A stretch of 64,000 nucleotides of DNA from JAWCNN01 sp038848005 (GCA_038848005.1 JAWCNZ010000003.1:1-64000); one strand, 5' to 3'; shown: positions 53,018-62,232, counted from the first letter of the stretch. A program made the numbers and translations. The notes: generated by a model not told the origin, from the sequence alone.

Positions 53018-55090
53018 TTAGTAGCACCCCATCAGAAAATTTATGCAAGCTAAGCGAACATCTTTCATGTCGATAGTTCCGTTTTTATCTAAATCAGCGT
53101 CTGGATTCCATTTTGGATCGTCCGGGGATGACAGAAAGGCTTCACCTATTGCATGTATATCCTTCATGTCAACTGTACCGTCTCCATTCACATCTCCCAT
53201 TATTCTGACTTTTACATTGCCGTCTTGATATACATTGTTAGTCACATTCTGCTCGTATGGTAGTGATGCGACCTCTCCAGTTATTGTGTAGTTGTGGCAT
53301 GGTTGAACTAAAGACGTGTTCCATCCAAAGGTTAGGATAATTTCCTCGTTTGGAGGAAGATCTGTAACATGTTTTGTTTCGATAAGCGTCGAGTCGTAGT
53401 ATACGCTCACATCGAAAGACTCATTTAGGTCTCCGAAGTTCTTAGCGGTCACGTTAATTTCAACAACCCAGCCTTGGTAAACCCAGTTGCTGGATGCGAC
53501 AACATTTGTTACGGCTATGTCTCTAGCGTAAACTTTTACGTTGCCATCCGTGTAGGTGTTGTCGGCTATGTTTGTTTCGTGTGGGAGTATTGTCACATTT
53601 GCTGTGATGGTATAGTTTCTGCAAGGTTCAGTTGCGGATGTGTCCCAAGTGAAGGTTAGGATAGTTTCAGCGTTTGGAGCCAAGTCAGTAAAGTGTTGTG
53701 TTCCGATGAGCGTCGTGTCATAGTATGTTTCCACATCAAAGGATTCTTTTTGGTTTCCAAAGTTTTTTACTGTTACATTTATGTTGACTGGCTGGCCTTT
53801 ATAGACCCAGTTGTTGGATACAACCACATTTGTTATGGATAAGTCTTGGATAAGGGCTGCAAAGAAACCGTCTATCGCTGTGTGGGGTATTGGTTCTCCC
53901 GTAGAATCTGTGAGTATCGTGTTTGTCAAGTCTAGAGGTGTTACTCCCATTTCGTCAACATGAAATGTTATTCTGACTAGCGGAGTTGGAGTAGTTGTGG
54001 TTACCGGACTTGGATAGTTAAGTTTAACCCATAAATATCCCACATCGTCGTCCACCATCATTTTTAAGGATGGTTTTTGACCTTGAACTCTGAATACTTC
54101 AATACCCATCAGTGATAGAATATTTGCGTATGTAAGGTTAAATTCGCATGTTAACATGTCTCCGACATCATCGATCGTTACGTTGACAGCGAAGGTATTA
54201 GATGGCGTTATTGTCGGGTCAATTATTTCTGGAGGGTCTACATATAGTATTGTTCCAAGCGACGTGAAAACCGCGTGTAATGTATGGTCTGCGTCCATGG
54301 TTACATGTATTGGGTTTGGATTTCCAACGTTGGCTCCGTCTAGTTCCCAATGGTCTAAAATGTAGCCTGTTATGGGGATTGCCCTTACAGTTACAATTGT
54401 GTCTCCGGGATATGTGTACGCGCCGGGTGCTGGGTCTGTTGTTCCACCAGTTGTTGATGTTATGGTAAGCGGGTACGTTACAGGTGATTTCACCGTGGCG
54501 TCGTATAGTTCGGTGTTCCCGGATGGTGGATAATAGTTAGGAATGTCATCACATATGTATGTGAGAGGATTGTCAATGTTCAATTTAAATTTTATTGGTT
54601 GTGGTTGTAGGGCTATGACTTCAAATTCTATCCAGCAGAGGCTTGCAACAACTGGAACAGGCACATAATCTGCGCCAAGTAGAGTTTCACCACAACCCAC
54701 CCGGCTTTTACTAGGCTCAATCTTTGTACTGGGTACTGTTGAATGACCAGAGAAAAGTTCGCTTACTGTGTATCCTGGTCCAGTGAAGCCTACGCGGGTT
54801 GCCTTTATGTATGTTGTATTGTAGTATACCACGACTTGCCATGCGGTGATACCTATTGCGCCTTCTTCTAGGGTTGTCATGTTTAGGTATGCTGTTATGT
54901 TGAATTTGTCGCCGATGTTGTAGTCTGTTAGGGTTATTGTTGACGGTTCAATCCATATGGCATTTGCAGGATGAGGCTCACTAGGCACAATAGCATAGAC
55001 TGGAAGAATATTTAGTAAAAGAAAAGCAATGCTGAGAATAGTTAGATGTTTAATCGATTGAAATTTCCTTGAATTGTTGTTTTCATGCAT
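53018..55090 (-). CDS. Adaptor-like protein: two cohesin-like modules, InlB-type repeat, two CARDB domains, dockerin
   Basis: 690 residues in order: signal peptide (about 1-34), cohesin-like module (about 38-205), InlB-type repeat, second cohesin-like module (about 285-405; ILYVDPPEIIDPTITPSNTFAVNVTIDD), two CARDB domains (about 410-520 and 522-630; NNWVYKGQPVNINVTVKNFG and SNWVYQGWVVEINVTAKNFG), and a dockerin at 631-690 (DVNGDGTVDMKDI and DLDKNGTIDMKDV, with full calcium loops). No membrane anchor. Bearing both partners, it could join a dockerin-bound partner to another cohesin, as adaptor scaffoldins do in cellulosomes. Confidence 0.8.
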   Translation of the reverse strand: MHENNNSRKFQSIKHLTILSIAFLLLNILPVYAIVPSEPHPANAIWIEPSTITLTDYNIGDKFNITAYLNMTTLEEGAIGITAWQVVVYYNTTYIKATRVGFTGPGYTVSELFSGHSTVPSTKIEPSKSRVGCGETLLGADYVPVPVVASLCWIEFEVIALQPQPIKFKLNIDNPLTYICDDIPNYYPPSGNTELYDATVKSPVTYPLTITSTTGGTTDPAPGAYTYPGDTIVTVRAIPITGYILDHWELDGANVGNPNPIHVTMDADHTLHAVFTSLGTILYVDPPEIIDPTITPSNTFAVNVTIDDVGDMLTCEFNLTYANILSLMGIEVFRVQGQKPSLKMMVDDDVGYLWVKLNYPSPVTTTTPTPLVRITFHVDEMGVTPLDLTNTILTDSTGEPIPHTAIDGFFAALIQDLSITNVVVSNNWVYKGQPVNINVTVKNFGNQKESFDVETYYDTTLIGTQHFTDLAPNAETILTFTWDTSATEPCRNYTITANVTILPHETNIADNTYTDGNVKVYARDIAVTNVVASSNWVYQGWVVEINVTAKNFGDLNESFDVSVYYDSTLIETKHVTDLPPNEEIILTFGWNTSLVQPCHNYTITGEVASLPYEQNVTNNVYQDGNVKVRIMGDVNGDGTVDMKDIHAIGEAFLSSPDDPKWNPDADLDKNGTIDMKDVRLACINFLMGCY
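54858..54994 (-). repeat. 137-bp identical repeat, copy 3
   Basis: Third identical block, here in the adaptor-like gene. Confidence 0.9.
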
Positions 55091-55183
55091 AATTTTCTCC
55101 TCTCCTCTTTTATAGTTGGGTATTTCATTGTCTTAAGGTTTTTGGAATTATTTTCTATAATGATTTTAGTTTTAAGGGAAGAG

Positions 55184-56800
55184 TTATGGATCTTCCATGT
55201 AATGTGCAGCGACTGCGCGGACATCTCTCATGTCAATTATGTCGTAGGGAGGGGCGACGTCGAGTATTGGGTCATAGCCTGGATCTCCAGGTTCAGTTAG
55301 GTAGGCTGATGCAACTGCTCGGATGTCTCTCATATCTATTATGCCGTCGTTGTTGAAGTCGTACATTTTGGCTGTTTGGTTTAAAACTTGTATTATTTTT
55401 GATGTTGAGTTTGTTCGTCCTACGCTGTCTAGGACTGTGAGTGTTACAGTGTAGTTTCCTGGTTGTGTGTAGTTGTGGGTTATTGTGGGTGTTGTGACTG
55501 TTGCTGGCGTCGTTCCGTCTCCAAAGTTCCACGTGTAGCTTACTATTGGGGCATAGTTCCCTTTCGTTTTACTCCAGCCCGGCTTTGAGTCAGATGCATC
55601 AAATGTTATTGTTCTATTCACAATTGGGGTTGGCGGTATCCATGTGAAGTTTGCTGTTGGTCCGAATTCTGGGAGTATGATTATTGGTTTTGATGTTGTA
55701 CTCCAAAGGCCTTCGCTGTCTGTTACGTTTAATGTTATTGTGTATGTGTTTGCGTTTAGGTATTTGTGGGTTATGTATGAGTCTGTTTCAGTTATTGGTG
55801 ATGTCCCATCTCCGAAGTTCCATGTGTAGCTGGTTATTGTGTCGTTGAAACCTTCTGGCGTGGATGAAGATGCGTCGAATTCTATTGTTTGGTTTTCGTA
55901 TGGCGTGGCTGGCCAGTAAGCAAATGAAGCTTGCGGCGGGTATCCTTGGCTGTTTTCAACAGTGAATGTCGTTGAGTTTGAAGATTTTAATATTGGGCTG
56001 GCTTGGGCTGAAACGTAAATTGTGTATGTTCCTGCTTGTGGTTCTGGTGATAGAGTTATTTGTGTTTGGTATTTGCCTGGCGTGTTTTGGGGTGGAGGTG
56101 GCGGTAAAGATGGGTATTCCATTAGAGCTTGTTGTGTTTTGCTTATGCAAAAGTATGCTGTTTTTTCTGGGGCTAGGGCTATTCCGCCTTCTTTTGGTTC
56201 TTTTGTGTAGGCGTTTGCGCATATTAGGGCTTTTCCCGTGCATACCCACTTTTCAATATATACGGAGGTTCTTAAGGTTACTGTGGATTGCGGGTTTATT
56301 GTGAGCGTCCAAAATCCCACTTGTAGCGGGACGTTGTTTGCATCGAAAACAGTTACTGTTGCATATGTTGTTCTTGGTGTTACTTGCGAGTTATTGATTT
56401 TTATGCCTACTTGGATAAGTGTACCAATTTTTGCTGTGTTTATTGGGTTGTTGGCTGAGTCTAGGAGGAAAATTTCTGTTATGTTTAGTGGCCATTCTTG
56501 TGTTGGGTTTCCATGTGTCAATGTTCTGTAGGCGAGTGGTTGGTTTTTTGGGTTTGTTATTTGCATTAGCACTACTAGGTCTGTGGCTGGGTTGCCGTCT
56601 TGGGTTATGTCTCCTTCTATTGTTATTTTTTGTCTGAGCAGGTATGTGGGTTTATCTGTTTTTGTTGTTATTGTCAGTGCTGGGTCTGGCGAGGTTATTT
56701 TTTGGTTTCCTTCTGTTGATTGTGGTATGATTATTATCGTGAGTGTTAGGGTTGTTAGGAGCGCAAGTGTGAAAAGTTTGCTTTGAGTTATTTTTGACAT
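55184..56800 (-). CDS. Secreted PKD-domain protein with C-terminal dockerin
   Basis: 538 residues: signal peptide 1-30, beta-rich N-terminal part with Ig-like folds (about 40-290), two PKD domains (ASFAYWPATPYENQTIEFDA and ANFTWIPPTPIVNRTITFDA, each ending in the SYTWNFGDGT motif), and a dockerin at 479-538 (YDFNNDGIIDMRDIRAVA and a degenerate DVAPPYDIIDMRDVRAVA). PKD domains usually mediate surface adhesion or sugar binding. No enzyme domain is seen and there is no membrane anchor. The second dockerin repeat has lost part of its calcium loop (PPYD in place of NGDG). Confidence 0.8.
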   Translation of the reverse strand: MSKITQSKLFTLALLTTLTLTIIIIPQSTEGNQKITSPDPALTITTKTDKPTYLLRQKITIEGDITQDGNPATDLVVLMQITNPKNQPLAYRTLTHGNPTQEWPLNITEIFLLDSANNPINTAKIGTLIQVGIKINNSQVTPRTTYATVTVFDANNVPLQVGFWTLTINPQSTVTLRTSVYIEKWVCTGKALICANAYTKEPKEGGIALAPEKTAYFCISKTQQALMEYPSLPPPPPQNTPGKYQTQITLSPEPQAGTYTIYVSAQASPILKSSNSTTFTVENSQGYPPQASFAYWPATPYENQTIEFDASSSTPEGFNDTITSYTWNFGDGTSPITETDSYITHKYLNANTYTITLNVTDSEGLWSTTSKPIIILPEFGPTANFTWIPPTPIVNRTITFDASDSKPGWSKTKGNYAPIVSYTWNFGDGTTPATVTTPTITHNYTQPGNYTVTLTVLDSVGRTNSTSKIIQVLNQTAKMYDFNNDGIIDMRDIRAVASAYLTEPGDPGYDPILDVAPPYDIIDMRDVRAVAAHYMEDP

Positions 56801-56941
56801 AATTTTCTCCTTCTCCCTTTAGTATAATGAATTATTGAAAATTGCTAATAAGTCTTCTGGAAAATAATTCTACCGAATGTGGGAATATACAAATTCTGGA
56901 AAACTAAAAAAGGGGGAAATTATGGATGATACCTCAGCAAG

Positions 56942-59308
56942 CTACCCTGCCGCTATGTAGAATTGGGATGATGCAGGCGGGCACCATGCTGCTCCGCCTT
57001 CAGTTGGATCTTTGTCATAAGCGTTGACCGTTACAGTGGCTATTCCTGCAAATGCCCATTTTGGAATGTATATGGAAACGCTTCCAGTTCCTCCACTTGC
57101 GGGAACTACAGCTTGGCCTATTGGCACTCCAAGTTCATCTTGAATGACTGCGTAGAAAAGCACTGGATAGTCTTGTTCTGCATTATATTCATATTCAATT
57201 GTCACACGTACATATTCGCCGTGAGCGTACTCGTACTTGTCTGTTGTGACTTTAATTATTCTTACTAAGTAGTCATAGTTGAATGACATCGTATCGCTGA
57301 CGATTTCATCAGCTATGTTTACAGTGGCTGTCACAGTGTATGTTCCAAGTGTTCTTTCTGGGTCCTCGCATGGCCACGGCATTCGGAAGCATACTTTCGC
57401 TATACCATCGGAATTCGATAGACTTGTGAACTTCACTGGCTTGATGAAGCCTGGCCCCTCAACTTCGAAGGAGACCAGTTTGGATTGTACTGGATAGTCG
57501 TTGTATGTTACCTTTGCGTAGAGACAGACCATTGATTGAGGTATCACTAAGTCCATGTCTGCATTAGGTCCTTGTCCGCCGTATGGTTCTGGGAACGGTG
57601 AACTGCCATAGCCCATGTTGTTTGCTCCACCATAGAGGTCGATTGCTCTGCCAACGGGTGCCTTTGGAAGTATTGTGTATACGCCGTTTACAGTTAAATC
57701 GACAGCTTCATCTATGTATTCTCCGTTCACATCCACGAAGTGATTGCCTTCGCCTGTCGCTGGCAATATGTCAATTCCACATGATTTAGGTTCTAATAAG
57801 CCTTGGTATATCACTCTAAACCTTATTGTGGCTAATACTGTGTCTACTGGTGGCCATATTGGGTCAACGTCTGGTCCTGGCGCTAGTGGCCAGTTTGTCA
57901 TGTCCCAGTAGCCAGTTGCATTTGGCAGTAGGATGTCGCCGAATATGACGTGTGGTCCGTATGGTGGGAATGATGTTACACGGCTTATGAAGTATGTTCC
58001 GTGGAGGTTCCATCTTGGGTCTGTCAGGAATCCTCCTTCACTGACGCTTACAACTTGAAGTAATGTTGGGTTGTAGCCTACTCGAACCTGATAGGCTATC
58101 AGTTGACTTAGTGGTGACAGGTTCTTTATTATGATTTTGACGTCGAATTCCTCTCCAAGGGCGAGGTCTGGTCCATAAACGATGCTTGTTGGTGAAACTT
58201 CAAGCCATGGCATCGGAACAGTCCTCAAAGCATTAACTTCAACCTTACCGTTCACTGATGGCCCAACAGTTATGGGTCCAATGTGGTTATGCATTTCGAC
58301 TTCGCATAAGTCAAGCGGGCTTACGTCAGCCCATTCCTTAGGAGCTGGTGGAACTGTCTCTTGATGTATCACAGTAAACTTCACCGTGGCAACCAGAACC
58401 TTTCCGCCCACGCTGCCTACAGGAGCAACATTAAAATCGATTCTTGCTAGTTCTTCAGGTGCTGGAGTTTCAGTCAATACTGCAGTGCCAGTCCAAGCAG
58501 GATCAATGGTTATGTCCGCGTCTGAAGTGTCAATAACAGTGTCGTTGAAGCATAGGCAGAATGAAGCGCTTGTTAAGCCCCAAGCTGCCGCCACGTTAAC
58601 GTATATGTTGGCGTCAAAGGTTTGTCCAACAGCGGATGGCGGCCAAGGTCCATAAACTTTTGAAGTAGGCTCGATAGACATGTACGCTGGAGCTGGAGGC
58701 GACCACACAAATTCATAGGTGCCGTCAATGCCATAATCTGTTCCATAATAGTAATTCTCATCCTCATCTCCCAAAAACGTCATACTGTTTGCGACGTTGA
58801 ATGCAGCCGTTAGCGTTTCACCCTTTCCTGGAACCTTTTTGACGCTGAATTCAATCCAGCATAGGCTTGCAGTAACTGGAACTGTCCTACCACCTGCGCC
58901 GAGAATGGTCTCACCGTGAGCTACAAAACCTGCGACATTATTAATTATTGGGTCGGGTGCAAATACGTTTTGCCCAGCGAAAAGTTCACTTACAGTTCCT
59001 CCGGGACCAGTGCGACCGTAACCTGTCACTTCCAAGTATTCTGGGTTGAAGTATAGTTTCAACTGCCACACAACGATCAACGAAGCGTCTTCTGCCAATG
59101 TTGTCCATTTAACCCACACAGTAACCCTAAACTTGTATCCAATGGTATGCTCTGGATTAGCCGTATCCAAACTTATACTCGGCGGATCAAGAAAGATGGC
59201 ATTATCCTGCGTAGGCATCCATGATGGCAGTGCAAAGACTGGAAGTACACCGACCAAAAGCATCGCTACAACGAATGTCACCATTGCCTTAGACAATTTA
59301 TTATTCAT
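56942..59308 (-). CDS. Scaffoldin-like protein with three cohesin-like modules
   Basis: 788 residues: signal peptide (1-26), three cohesin-like modules (about 36-205, 209-365 and 369-560, each opening with a strand such as IFLDPPSISLD, MSIEPTSKVYGPWPPSAVGQT and LEVSPTSIVYGPDLALGEEFD), an Ig-like domain at 570-690 and a beta domain at the end. No dockerin and no membrane helix. Three modules on one chain suggest the primary scaffold of the cluster. Its own attachment is not visible in sequence; S-layer association is possible. Family assignment rests on pattern reading and context. Confidence 0.72.
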   Translation of the reverse strand: MNNKLSKAMVTFVVAMLLVGVLPVFALPSWMPTQDNAIFLDPPSISLDTANPEHTIGYKFRVTVWVKWTTLAEDASLIVVWQLKLYFNPEYLEVTGYGRTGPGGTVSELFAGQNVFAPDPIINNVAGFVAHGETILGAGGRTVPVTASLCWIEFSVKKVPGKGETLTAAFNVANSMTFLGDEDENYYYGTDYGIDGTYEFVWSPPAPAYMSIEPTSKVYGPWPPSAVGQTFDANIYVNVAAAWGLTSASFCLCFNDTVIDTSDADITIDPAWTGTAVLTETPAPEELARIDFNVAPVGSVGGKVLVATVKFTVIHQETVPPAPKEWADVSPLDLCEVEMHNHIGPITVGPSVNGKVEVNALRTVPMPWLEVSPTSIVYGPDLALGEEFDVKIIIKNLSPLSQLIAYQVRVGYNPTLLQVVSVSEGGFLTDPRWNLHGTYFISRVTSFPPYGPHVIFGDILLPNATGYWDMTNWPLAPGPDVDPIWPPVDTVLATIRFRVIYQGLLEPKSCGIDILPATGEGNHFVDVNGEYIDEAVDLTVNGVYTILPKAPVGRAIDLYGGANNMGYGSSPFPEPYGGQGPNADMDLVIPQSMVCLYAKVTYNDYPVQSKLVSFEVEGPGFIKPVKFTSLSNSDGIAKVCFRMPWPCEDPERTLGTYTVTATVNIADEIVSDTMSFNYDYLVRIIKVTTDKYEYAHGEYVRVTIEYEYNAEQDYPVLFYAVIQDELGVPIGQAVVPASGGTGSVSIYIPKWAFAGIATVTVNAYDKDPTEGGAAWCPPASSQFYIAAG

Positions 59309-59421
59309 TCTTCTCCCTTCTCCTTTTTCCTTTTTTACATCTACGGATAAAATATACGCAACAATCCCAATTTAAGTGTTTTGGAATTATCTTCTATTTC
59401 AAAATCAAAAAGCAAGAACAA

Positions 59422-61182
59422 CTAACCCTCAACCCTCTTCAACTGCCTCTGATACATCTCAACTATTTCGCTTGTGGTTGTAGCGTCTTCCGCCGCCTTA
59501 TCAAGCCTATAATTACCAGTAAACCTTGGAAACCTAATCGCCAAACCGCTCCCCTTCCGTATGGCGCCCATGGCGCACGTGTGGATTGGGCTTAAGGTTA
59601 TTTCCGCACCCAAAACTTCAATGACGACGGTGGGTTCAAACCACACATCAGCCTCAATAACGGAGTTCACCCGTGGATGCTTATGCGTTATGGTATGTTT
59701 CTTCATCATCTCTGGAAGTTTAGCCAAATCCTCGTCTGTAAAGCCAGTCCCACATTTCGTAACAGTCTCAAAAGTATCGCTTTCGGGATTGTAAGCAGCT
59801 AAAAGCAAAGCGCCATAAGTTCCAGCACGTTTTCCCCGACCGTGAAAGGCGCCGACAACAACCAAATCCACAGTGTCAGTCATTTCGCTTTTATAATCAC
59901 GTTTATACTTTATCCAAAGCCACCCTCTAGCTCCAGCTTGATAAACAGAATCCTCAGCCACGGATTTGCAAACTAAGCCTTCGCAGCCCTCTTCAATAGC
60001 CTCTAAAAAGAACCCTTCCAGCTCCTTCACGTCGCCCGTAATTATGTATTTGGCAATTTTAACCCTCTCGCTTTCTTTTATCGCCTTTTCAAGGGCTTTT
60101 CTCCTTTTAGGATAAGGCTTTAAAGTTAAGTCTTCACCATCAACATATAAAGCGTCAAACATGAAAAGCGAAACCGGATAGGCTTTTATGGCTTCGTCTA
60201 TTCCATATTTGCGTCTGCGATGCATCAACTCTTGGAAAGGCCGCATTTCGCCAGTGTCAAGGTCTATAGCGACGCATTCAGCCTCTAAAATGGCGTCTTT
60301 CACCTTCACACAACCTTTAACCAATTCAATAGCGTCTGGATATTGACTTGAAATGTTTTCCAAACGCCTCGAAAATAGAATCACCTCGTCGCCTTTCTTG
60401 TGGATTTGGATTCGCTCCCCATCATACTTGTATTCCGCAATGCATTTCCCACCAAGCTTCTCCAAAATCTCTTCAGGTGTGGAAAGCCTCTCGGCAAGCA
60501 TGGGTCTAATAGGCTCGCCGACGACTACTCGAAACTTTTTTATTCCTTCCAAGCCTTTCTCCGCCACAGTTTTGGCTACTCTTCCAAGATCAGATGAAAT
60601 GTTGTAGGCGCGTTCTATAAGTTCACGGGCTTCTTTGCCGCCGCCATAGGCGATAGCCAAAGCATCCAAAACTGTCATGTCAGCTATGCCCAAACGCAAA
60701 TTGCCAGTAACGGTTCGCATTATGTATTTAGCCTCTTTCGGAGAAGCATCAGCCAAAAGTCCAGCCAACAAAACCATTTTCTGCTCAACAGCGCCAGAAC
60801 CAGAAGCCCTAGCCATTTTATCTAAAGTTTCATAAACTCTCTGGACTGTGAGTGGTTGTTGAAAAAATGTTATCTGCCTCTTATTGGCAATAAACTTCTG
60901 GGCTGTTTCACCTATATCCCCAGTTTTCTTTAAATCCTCCTCAATTTCGCTTTCTTTCACCCCAGAAGCCCTAGCTAAAGCTTTTATTGCGAGTCTCTCC
61001 GCCACACCAATCTCAAGAGCTACAAAATCAGGGTAAATCTTACCCTGAGTCAAATACACAACCTTGTCAATAATTTCCTTAGGCGTGTTTTTGAGGAGGT
61101 TGACAAGCAGGTCTGTCATTTCAAGCCGTTTAGTTGTAGCTTCAATTTGCTCGTATATGTCGGCGATAACAGAATAACGCAA
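59422..61182 (-). CDS. lig: ATP-dependent DNA ligase
   Basis: Archaeal replicative ligase, 586 residues. The N-terminal DNA-binding domain comes first (DIYEQIEATTKRLEMTDLL); the adenylated Lys is at about 252 in EYKYDGERIQ. Later motifs are FSRRLENIS, LEAECVAID (motif III-like), EGLVCKSVAED (IV) and LWIKYKRDY (V). TTG 61182 gives the usual start MRYSVIADIYEQ, and the frame upstream to 61194 is likely untranslated. All catalytic residues are present. Single gene, flanked by the surface cluster and a pseudogene fragment. Confidence 0.94.
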   Translation of the reverse strand: MRYSVIADIYEQIEATTKRLEMTDLLVNLLKNTPKEIIDKVVYLTQGKIYPDFVALEIGVAERLAIKALARASGVKESEIEEDLKKTGDIGETAQKFIANKRQITFFQQPLTVQRVYETLDKMARASGSGAVEQKMVLLAGLLADASPKEAKYIMRTVTGNLRLGIADMTVLDALAIAYGGGKEARELIERAYNISSDLGRVAKTVAEKGLEGIKKFRVVVGEPIRPMLAERLSTPEEILEKLGGKCIAEYKYDGERIQIHKKGDEVILFSRRLENISSQYPDAIELVKGCVKVKDAILEAECVAIDLDTGEMRPFQELMHRRRKYGIDEAIKAYPVSLFMFDALYVDGEDLTLKPYPKRRKALEKAIKESERVKIAKYIITGDVKELEGFFLEAIEEGCEGLVCKSVAEDSVYQAGARGWLWIKYKRDYKSEMTDTVDLVVVGAFHGRGKRAGTYGALLLAAYNPESDTFETVTKCGTGFTDEDLAKLPEMMKKHTITHKHPRVNSVIEADVWFEPTVVIEVLGAEITLSPIHTCAMGAIRKGSGLAIRFPRFTGNYRLDKAAEDATTTSEIVEMYQRQLKRVEG

Positions 61183-61310
61183 GCACCAACCCACCGATAA
61201 AGGGGTTACGCACGGCTATACATAACCTTACCCTTCTCTAAAACCTTAAGGATAAAGGCGTTTCCCTCGTTTTCATCTCCCTAAACTCCTCAAGCATGTA
61301 TCTAGAGGCT

Positions 61311-61430
61311 CTATGCTTCCGTCAGCCGTATATAAATAGTTCCAGTCCAAGCTTTAACTTGTTGAATGAAAAATGTTGAAACTGAAAAGGCAATAAGGAT
61401 GAGCAATATTAACCCAAGTTTAACCTTCAT
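61311..61430 (-). pseudogene. Fragment of a secreted beta-helix (NosD-like) gene
   Basis: From ATG 61430 the frame reads MKVKLGLILLILIAFSVSTF, a signal peptide, then AWTGTIYIR and a stop after LTEA. In the shifted frame the sequence continues ADGSIEP, so together it gives TIYIRADGSIEP, the hallmark start of beta-helix surface proteins like the one at 49747-50766 (IYIRADGTIEP). Nothing of the repeat region follows. It is therefore the 5' stub of a lost gene, with a frameshift and a deletion. GGAGA stands 4-5 nt before the ATG. Confidence 0.6.
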
Positions 61431-61498
61431 CTATCTCCAGCATAACATTACAGCATAACAAACAATTAAAATTTATTGGCAAACAATCATACAATTGC

Positions 61499-62020
61499 CT
61501 AGAAGCTTTCGTGGTGGATTATTTGGTTTATTGGTTTTCTGCTTCGTGGCGTTGGAGTCTCGTTTGGATAGCCAACTGGAATTATGGCTACAGGTCTTAT
61601 TCCAACGGGAACTTTTAGGATTTTTCTTGCCTCTTCTTCCCTGAAAGCGCCAATCCAGCATGAGCCCAGCCCAAGAGCGTAAGCCGTTAAAAGGATGTTT
61701 TGTGTTGCGGCAGCCGTGTCTTGAATGCAATATAATGTTTTGCCGCGCATGCCATAGCCTTGTGAAGAGCGATTTTCGTTTGCACAAACAACAATTACGA
61801 CTGGGGCTTCTTCAATGAATGTTTGACCCAAAGCCGCTTCAGCAAGCTTTCGCTTAGTTTCTGGCTTCTGCACAACTACGAATTCCCATGGTTGGATATT
61901 ACCCGCAGAGGGCGCCCACCGTGCCGCATCAATAAGTTTTTCAACAGTTTCTTCTGGAATAACTTGACTTTTGAAGGCTCTTATGCTTCTCCTACCCTTA
62001 ATGACTTCTAGGATATCCAT
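61499..62020 (-). CDS. Nitroreductase-family FMN oxidoreductase
   Basis: 173-residue nitroreductase fold. The start MDILEVIKGRRSIRAF has the conserved Arg-Arg-Ser-Ile FMN site, RWAPSAGNIQPWEF is the second block, and the C-terminal GSCWIGAF and GYPNETPTPRSRKP are typical. ATG 62020 is preferred over 62056. Physiological substrate unknown; it could reduce nitro compounds, quinones or flavins. It stands alone, divergent from the C/D-box sRNA and the ABC genes. Confidence 0.88.
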   Translation of the reverse strand: MDILEVIKGRRSIRAFKSQVIPEETVEKLIDAARWAPSAGNIQPWEFVVVQKPETKRKLAEAALGQTFIEEAPVVIVVCANENRSSQGYGMRGKTLYCIQDTAAATQNILLTAYALGLGSCWIGAFREEEARKILKVPVGIRPVAIIPVGYPNETPTPRSRKPINQIIHHESF

Positions 62021-62089
62021 AAAGGTTCCGCCATGCTTATAGTTTATAGGGTGCAAAAGCCTTAAGTTTTATTGTGGGTTATTGCATTT

Positions 62090-62157
62090 TGGGATGATGA
62101 GGCAGAGAGTCAACAGAGCTTATGGCTGTGATGTTACTCGACGGGCGAACTGACATT
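62090..62157 (+). ncRNA. C/D-box sRNA, predicted to guide 16S C1402 methylation
   Basis: Box C ATGATGA (62094-62100), a D'-like CAGA (62114-62117), C'-like GTGATGT (62128-62134) and box D CTGA (62150-62153), with 13- and 15-nt guide stretches. The guide before box D contains CGACGGGCG, complementary to the universal CGCCCGUCG-type stretch of 16S near position 1400. By the D+5 rule the modified base is C1402 (E. coli numbering), which is 2'-O-methylated in bacteria and in eukaryotic rRNA. A TATA-like TTTTATT at 62067-62073 is about 25 nt upstream of the 5' end. Confidence 0.7.
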
Positions 62158-62232
62158 TTCTTTTAAGGAAGATTTATCAGTTAAAAAAGCAAATGAAAAA
62201 GAATCTAAGTTTGGGGCGGAAAAAACCAGTTG

